A stretch of 64,000 nt of DNA. Source: an uncultured Fibrobacter sp. (GTDB taxonomy: Bacteria > Fibrobacterota > Fibrobacteria > Fibrobacterales > Fibrobacteraceae). Below, in pieces: positions 60,055 through 64,000 of this stretch; positions within the stretch are counted from its first letter, which is position 1, and the number at the start of each line of letters is the position of its first letter. The stretch is taken from assembly GCA_946183925.1 (NCBI GenBank), contig CAMHDS010000001.1, positions 1 through 64,000 of the forward strand. The letters are read 5' to 3'. The notes below the pieces were generated by a model. That model did not search any database. It had not been told where the DNA came from and saw only the letters and a program-made list of their open reading frames with translations. A program made the translations under genes and the position numbers.

Positions 60055-60726
60055 ATGAAGATTAAGAATCTGTTGCTGGCAACCATGCTGGCTTCTGCCG
60101 TTGCCTTTGCAGCTGATGCCGCAAAGCCTGCCGCCGCAGCCCCCGCTGCCGCTCCCGCAAAGACCGAAGCCGCCGCTCCCGCTGCTGCTCCTGCACCTGC
60201 TGCTGAAGCCGCTGCTCCCGCAGCTGCCGCTCCTGCTGAGGCCGCACCGGCACCCGCTGCCGAAGCTGCTCCTGCAGCCGCTCCCGCCGAAGCCGCCGCT
60301 CCTGCTACCGCTGCTGCTCCTGCTGATTCTGCTGCCCAACCTGCTACCGAAGCCGCCCCCGCAGCCGAAGCTGCTGCCGCCACGGCTGACTCTGCCGCAG
60401 CTCCCGCTGAAGCTGCCGCTGCTCCGGCCGACTCCGCTGCCGCCGCTCCTGCTGAAGCCGTAGCCACTGCCGACACCACCAAGGCAGACTCCGCCGAAGT
60501 GCTGGAAGCCAAGACCGAAGAAGCTCCGGTTGACAGCGCCGCCCTCGCCCAGTCCGAAGCTGACAAGAAGGCCGCCGAAGAAGCCGCCAAGGCCGAGGCC
60601 GCCGCTCAGCCCTCCGAGGCTACCGCTTCTGCCAAGTCTTCCATCATGGAAAACCCCTGGGAATTCCTGATTGTGTCCGCTGCCTTCGTGGCATCCGTGC
60701 TGGTGATTATCTTCACTGGGGACTGA
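60055..60726 (+). CDS. Ala/Pro-rich low-complexity membrane protein
   Basis: 223 aa. Signal peptide MKIKNLLLATMLASAVAFA, then about 150 residues of AAPA/AEAA repeats with scattered Glu and Asp, an acidic/Lys helix (SEADKKAAEEAAKAEAA) and a C-terminal TM helix (FLIVSAAFVASVLVIIF). The extended Ala-Pro region could span the periplasm, as in TonB- or lipoprotein-like stalks, but no functional motif is present. GAGAGGATTACT precedes the ATG, the same ribosome-site string as the LysM gene at 31613. Long antisense ORFs here are artefacts of GC-rich repeats. Confidence 0.8.
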   Translation: MKIKNLLLATMLASAVAFAADAAKPAAAAPAAAPAKTEAAAPAAAPAPAAEAAAPAAAAPAEAAPAPAAEAAPAAAPAEAAAPATAAAPADSAAQPATEAAPAAEAAAATADSAAAPAEAAAAPADSAAAAPAEAVATADTTKADSAEVLEAKTEEAPVDSAALAQSEADKKAAEEAAKAEAAAQPSEATASAKSSIMENPWEFLIVSAAFVASVLVIIFTGD

Positions 60727-60729
60727 TAC

Positions 60730-60822
60730 TGACCGCTCGTTCGTTTTTTGAGTGAAATTCCTCCGGAATCTCACTCGCTCTTGCGACCGCCCCTAGTTAA
60801 TACTAGGGGCTTTGTTGCTCAC
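60730..60822 (+). repeat. 92-bp hairpin repeat, unit R5
   Basis: GACCGCTCGTTCG...TCCTCCGGAATCTCACTCGCTCTTGCGACC, hairpin CCCCTAGT/ACTAGGGG around TAAT, then CTTTGTTGCTCAC. First of three consecutive units after the Ala/Pro-rich gene; it could terminate that transcript. Confidence 0.85.
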
Positions 60823-60828
60823 AAAAAA

Positions 60829-60919
60829 GACCGCAAAGTCTAAAAGCTATAAGAATAAGTTGCTATAGACTTTGCTCTCGCAACCGCCCCTAGTTAATAC
60901 TAGGGGCTTTGTTGCTCAC
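60829..60919 (+). repeat. 92-bp hairpin repeat, unit R6
   Basis: The hairpin CGCCCCTAGTTAATACTAGGGG and tail CTTTGTTGCTCAC are identical to R5, while the left arm (GACCGCAAAGTCTAAAAGC...) has diverged strongly. The hairpin is therefore more conserved than the arm. Confidence 0.85.
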
Positions 60920-60924
60920 AAAAG

Positions 60925-61013
60925 CGAGCGTTCACGATAAATTTGAGAACAACGTTTCCGGACAGTGCACACTCTCACAAAAACACTGGTTTTCAACAAC
61001 CGGTGTTTTGTAT
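60925..61013 (+). repeat. 92-bp hairpin repeat, unit R7 (diverged)
   Basis: GCGAGCGTTCACGATAAATT...CAACGTTTCCGGACAGTGCACACTCTCACAA matches the left arm of R2/R3. The hairpin is replaced by ACACTGGTT/AACCGGTGT with loop TTCAAC. It ends 11 bp before the GspE-like start codon. Confidence 0.7.
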
Positions 61014-61023
61014 TTTGGCCGGC

Positions 61024-62250
61024 ATGAATTTTAGCAACGCCTGGTGCAAAGCACACTTGACCACTCCCCTACCCACGCCAGCAGGCGGTAACCCTGCCGC
61101 CCTGTACCTGGGCATGGCAAACATCCACGACGAAATGCTGCTGGAACGCATCCGTTTTTCGCACGACGGGCCCGTTGTTCCCTGCCCCATGACCGAAGCC
61201 GAAGTGCTCCGGACCATACGGATGAACTTCGCAAGCGAGGCGGAAGCTCTGCAAGAAAGCAAGGCCAACTCCTGGGAATCGGAACCGGTCATCAACCTGG
61301 TGGATTCGCTGCTAGACAAGGCCCTGGAGCAATGTGCCAGCGACATCCACCTGGAACCCACCGAAAAAGACCTGAAAGTGCGGTTCCGCATCGACGGACT
61401 GCTGCAATTCCACAGAAGTCTGCCCCCATGGCTGAAAGACCCGGTCCTGGTACGGCTAAAGCTCCTGGCCCAAGTGGACATTACAGACAAGCGAATTCCC
61501 CATGACGGGAGTTTCAAATTCCAGGGTGTTTCGGGAACGGTGCGGGTCCGGCTCAGCACCCTGCCGGTGCAACATGGTGAGACCTGCGTACTGCGGCTTT
61601 TACCCGCCAAGGACGAAGGCGGCACCCTGGACGATCTGCAATTCAGCCCGAAAATCCTTACAGAACTCCGACGAATCTTTTCCATGCCCCAGGGACTGTT
61701 CCTGATAACAGGCCCCACCGGCAGCGGCAAGACCACCACGCTGTACGCGGGCCTGCGTGAAATCATCCAGAAAAAGATAAATGTCACCACCATCGAAGAC
61801 CCGGTGGAATACAGCCTCAATGGCGCAAACCAGGTGCAGGTCAACGAAAAATGCGGGTTCACCTTCGCTGTAGCGCTCCGCTCCATACTCAGGCAAGACC
61901 CCGACGTAATTCTGGTAGGCGAAATCCGGGACGAAGAGACTGCCCGCATTGCGCTCCGCGCCGCAGAAACGGGCCACCTGGTGCTTTCCACGTTACACAC
62001 CAACAGTGCAAGGGGCGCCTTTGCACGACTCCAGGACTTAGGAATTTCTGGCGCCGCCCTGCAGGACTCCCTGCTGGGGGTAATGGCCCAAAGGCTCCTA
62101 CGGAAAAAGTCCGGCGGGCGCATCGCCGCACTGGAACTGTTACGGCCCGACGGCACCTACGCCGACGGAACGCTGCAGGAATACGCAGACCGAATTGTAC
62201 AGAACGGGCTTGTAGAAAAAGAAGAACTAGTTCGCATCTTGGGGAACTGA
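61024..62250 (+). CDS. GspE/PilB-type secretion or pilus ATPase, short form
   Basis: 408 aa from ATG 61024. TATTTTG ends 6 nt upstream and no Shine-Dalgarno is seen, so it may be leaderless; the earlier ORF-track start lies inside repeat R7. Motifs: SDIHLEPTEKDLKVRFRIDG, Walker A GPTGSGKTTT, Asp box EDPVEY, Walker B ILVGEIRDEET and His box STLHTNSA. The ATPase would power a type II secretion system or type IV pilus at the inner membrane. The zinc-binding tetracysteine insert normally found after AQRLLRK is deleted (RLLRKKSGGRIAALELL), and the N-terminal domain is short. No other gsp/pil gene is in the window. Confidence 0.9.
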   Translation: MNFSNAWCKAHLTTPLPTPAGGNPAALYLGMANIHDEMLLERIRFSHDGPVVPCPMTEAEVLRTIRMNFASEAEALQESKANSWESEPVINLVDSLLDKALEQCASDIHLEPTEKDLKVRFRIDGLLQFHRSLPPWLKDPVLVRLKLLAQVDITDKRIPHDGSFKFQGVSGTVRVRLSTLPVQHGETCVLRLLPAKDEGGTLDDLQFSPKILTELRRIFSMPQGLFLITGPTGSGKTTTLYAGLREIIQKKINVTTIEDPVEYSLNGANQVQVNEKCGFTFAVALRSILRQDPDVILVGEIRDEETARIALRAAETGHLVLSTLHTNSARGAFARLQDLGISGAALQDSLLGVMAQRLLRKKSGGRIAALELLRPDGTYADGTLQEYADRIVQNGLVEKEELVRILGN

Positions 62251-62259
62251 AGGATCGGA

Positions 62260-63174
62260 TTATTCCGATACAGGGGTCGAACTTTCCACAACCGCAGACT
62301 CGGCAGCCGCAGGAGCCGGCGCCGCCACAGGTTCTGTAGGAGGCGGTGCCATCAGTTGCCTTAAGGAATCCACCAGCAGGCTGTCCTTCTTGGGGAACAT
62401 GTTCTGGTAGATGACCGCCCGGCGTTTAGCCATGAACTGGCTTTCCCGCATGTTGGGGTGGTGCTTGCCGGGGCTAGCCAGCATGGCGGCCAGATTGATG
62501 GCCTGGTCCACGCTAAGCTTGCTGCAACTCTTCTTGTAATAGGTGGAGCAAGCCGCCTGACATCCGAAAATATCCTTGCCCCACTGGGCGTAATTTAGGT
62601 ACAGTTCCAGAATGCGGTCCTTCCCCAGCTCGTGTTCCATCAAAAGTGCGTAGGCCAGCTCCTTGAACTTCCGCTCCCAGGAGCGTTCCCCACTCAAGAA
62701 CAGGTTCTTGGCCAGCTGTTGCGTGATAGTAGACCCGCCAAACTTGGTCTTGCCGGACATCTTGTTGGCGTTCAAGGCCTCGGCGATGGCGTTCACGTCA
62801 AAGCCCGGGTGGAAATAGAACCCTGCGTCTTCGCTGGCAATCACCGCCTTCTGCAGGTAGGGGCTGATGGAATCCAGAGGTACATAGGTATGCTTGATTT
62901 CTACCGCCGGATTGGAATCCACCAAGGCCTGCATGTAGCGGCTCATCTCGGGCTGGGTATCTTTCAGGGACGCCACACCGTCGTACAAGTTGTAGCCGTA
63001 AATAAAAGCCTTGTACAGGGCCACAGAGGCCACAATGCTGAACACCGCCGAATAGATGATGAGAATCAGCAGAGCACAACGCAACAAAAAGTTGATAAAC
63101 CCGTATATTCCCTTGAAAATCTTGAAAGCAAGACTGCCCCTGATCTTCTCGATGATGTCCTTAACTTTTTTCAT
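62260..63174 (-). CDS. mtgA: Monofunctional peptidoglycan glycosyltransferase
   Basis: 304 aa. One N-terminal TM helix (FLLRCALLILIIYSAVFSIVASVAL) is followed by a GT51 domain: catalytic Glu in VIASEDAGFYFHPGFD, then GGSTITQQLAKNLFLSGERSWERKFKELAYALLMEHELGKDRILELYLNYAQWG. There is no transpeptidase domain, so it polymerises lipid II into glycan strands only. A Pro/Ala-rich C-terminal tail of about 35 residues is added. It converges on the GspE-like gene with a 9-bp gap and follows the primase gene by 29 bp. TATATT lies about 18 nt before the ATG. Confidence 0.93.
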   Translation of the reverse strand: MKKVKDIIEKIRGSLAFKIFKGIYGFINFLLRCALLILIIYSAVFSIVASVALYKAFIYGYNLYDGVASLKDTQPEMSRYMQALVDSNPAVEIKHTYVPLDSISPYLQKAVIASEDAGFYFHPGFDVNAIAEALNANKMSGKTKFGGSTITQQLAKNLFLSGERSWERKFKELAYALLMEHELGKDRILELYLNYAQWGKDIFGCQAACSTYYKKSCSKLSVDQAINLAAMLASPGKHHPNMRESQFMAKRRAVIYQNMFPKKDSLLVDSLRQLMAPPPTEPVAAPAPAAAESAVVESSTPVSE

Positions 63175-63203
63175 AAATCAACCGCACCAATATATAGTAT
63201 TTG

Positions 63204-64000
63204 TCAGTGCTTTCCGCCGAACCAGTCGTTCACGTCTTCGCCTTCCTTTATAGAAGAATCCAGATGTTCCATGCCCTCCCCCAGCACGATGGTGCGGATT
63301 CCCGCATTGCCGAACACCTCTTGCAGGTACTTGGTGGCCTCGCGACCGGCGTTGTCCTTGTCCATGCACAACACCACGTTCTTGTTCTTGAACAGGGGCA
63401 GCCATTCCACCTTGAAACTGCGCACACCGGGTATGCCCACCGCTTCGATTTTACGGCCTAAAAAGGTGAGGGTGTCCACCACTCCCTCGCACAGGTAAAC
63501 CCAGCCCGGCTTCTCGTCCAGGGCAGACATATTGTACGGGTAAGGCACCGTGCCCCGCAGGTTCATTTCCTTGGGCACTACGGAACTTTCCAGCGCACGG
63601 GACTGGAAATAAAAAGCCCTGCGCTGGGTGTCCAGGTACGGGAATATCAACGGGTGCTTGTAGAACTTCAGGTTTCCCTTCTCGTTGAACAGGCCCACGT
63701 ACTGCAAGACATCCATGCTGTAGGTGTCCTTGAGGGCGTTGTTCAGCTGGCCGTAGTCCTTGATGGTCCTAAGGAGCATCTTGTCCCATACGGGCTTGAA
63801 GATGCGACGCCCCATAAGCCAAGCGGCGGCCTGGGTTCCGTCTACCGGCGAAAGCATCTTCAAAAAATTCAGGATGATCTTTTTGCGTTCGTCTTCGCTG
63901 ACCAGCTCCTCTGCCGGTGCCGGTTCCGGCATGGGCATAGGCTCCGTAGCGTAGATTTCCTGGGGAGCCTGAGCGGCAACATTATGATGGGTGCCCACAA
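63204..64000 (-). CDS. DnaG-like primase, C-terminal part (runs off window)
   Basis: About 265 residues are visible; the 5' end is probably beyond the window. A Pro/Glu-rich linker (PMPMPEPAPAEELV) and a primase-core region (LIFPYLDTQRRAFYFQSRAL) lead to a Toprim domain: VYLCEGVVDTLTFLGRKIEAVGIPGV with the catalytic Glu, and VVLCMDKDNAGREATKYL with the DxD pair. It ends shortly after, at EGEDVNDWFGGKH. Toprim primases make RNA primers; this resembles phage or plasmid type DnaG proteins, but the zinc finger is outside the view. Whether it is the housekeeping DnaG cannot be decided here. Confidence 0.8.
   Translation of the reverse strand, partial: VGTHHNVAAQAPQEIYATEPMPMPEPAPAEELVSEDERKKIILNFLKMLSPVDGTQAAAWLMGRRIFKPVWDKMLLRTIKDYGQLNNALKDTYSMDVLQYVGLFNEKGNLKFYKHPLIFPYLDTQRRAFYFQSRALESSVVPKEMNLRGTVPYPYNMSALDEKPGWVYLCEGVVDTLTFLGRKIEAVGIPGVRSFKVEWLPLFKNKNVVLCMDKDNAGREATKYLQEVFGNAGIRTIVLGEGMEHLDSSIKEGEDVNDWFGGKH

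Noticed and set aside
60027-60774. Long antisense ORFs (187 and 246 aa) opposite the Ala/Pro-rich gene
   Set aside because: They are Ala/Ser/Gly-rich mirrors of the repeated GCN codons on the plus strand, with no ribosome site; the plus-strand ORF has a signal peptide, a TM helix and GAGAGGATTACT before the ATG.

Overview
The window looks like a stretch of chromosome from a Fibrobacter-type bacterium (Fibrobacterota). This is inferred from a secreted GH9 cellulase with a C-terminal sorting-like tail, Ser-rich lipoproteins, very large cadherin-type surface proteins, a TSP3/OmpA-like envelope protein, class I fumarase (succinate-forming branch) and proteins ending in a YDLQGR...GK(K/R)V tail. 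No rRNA, tRNA, CRISPR array, prophage or intact IS was seen. One non-coding RNA gene is visible, the small SRP RNA. I ran no database searches; functions come from motifs read in the translations.

Layout. 0-0.2 kb: 3' end of ilvD. 0.6-7.7 kb: a signalling operon with two hybrid histidine kinases (one membrane-bound, one cytoplasmic with PAS), a REC-degenerate GGDEF-EAL protein and a free-standing Hpt protein, which together could form a multistep phosphorelay feeding c-di-GMP turnover. 7.8-11.0 kb: a secreted GLUG-repeat protein followed by a 45-aa peptide gene missed by the ORF track. 11.1-14.5 kb (minus): ankyrin lipoprotein, LysM lytic transglycosylase and two small proteins. 14.6-24.3 kb: TSP3/OmpA-like protein, a 2,044-aa cadherin/Calx-beta adhesin and a Ser-rich lipoprotein. 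24.4-32.9 kb: SRP RNA, trpS, a MITE-like element, rnd, an unusual 5-FCL-like protein, a SpoU methyltransferase, a primase/AAA-type protein, an RlmD-like protein without its catalytic Cys, a LysM protein and a 38-aa membrane peptide. 32.9-38.2 kb: a sensor kinase split by a frameshift, its OmpR-type regulator and a beta-propeller protein; this block is visibly more A+T-rich than its flanks. 38.3-53.6 kb: orphan peptide-binding lipoprotein, pssA, two peptidoglycan peptidases, ruvC, a Twinkle/gp4-like primase-helicase, glycosyltransferase, Dabb protein, UbiD-type decarboxylase, secreted metalloprotease, cysE, nth, HD hydrolase and an RluE-like synthase. 53.6-64 kb: PAS-HD-GYP protein, HATPase-like protein, GH9 cellulase, fumarase, Ala/Pro-rich membrane protein, a GspE-type ATPase, a monofunctional transglycosylase and part of a DnaG-like primase.

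The most unusual signal is in the intergenic DNA. (1) At least nine degenerate tandem arrays keep a strict 7-bp phase (CTAGGAT/CTAGGGG, GTGTAAT, GATTTCG, GAGGTGT and others) and are polarised relative to the neighbouring genes. (2) A family of about 92-bp units ends in a hairpin whose arms covary around a TTAATA loop; seven units are seen, in a tandem pair, a tandem triple and two singles. One unit supplies the last codons of nth and removes the expected fourth Fe-S cysteine. (3) A 160-bp MITE-like element has 17-bp inverted termini and a perfect 8-bp target duplication. (4) Several genes have a TAMATTT-like -10 box only 6-9 nt before an ATG with no Shine-Dalgarno, which suggests leaderless mRNAs.
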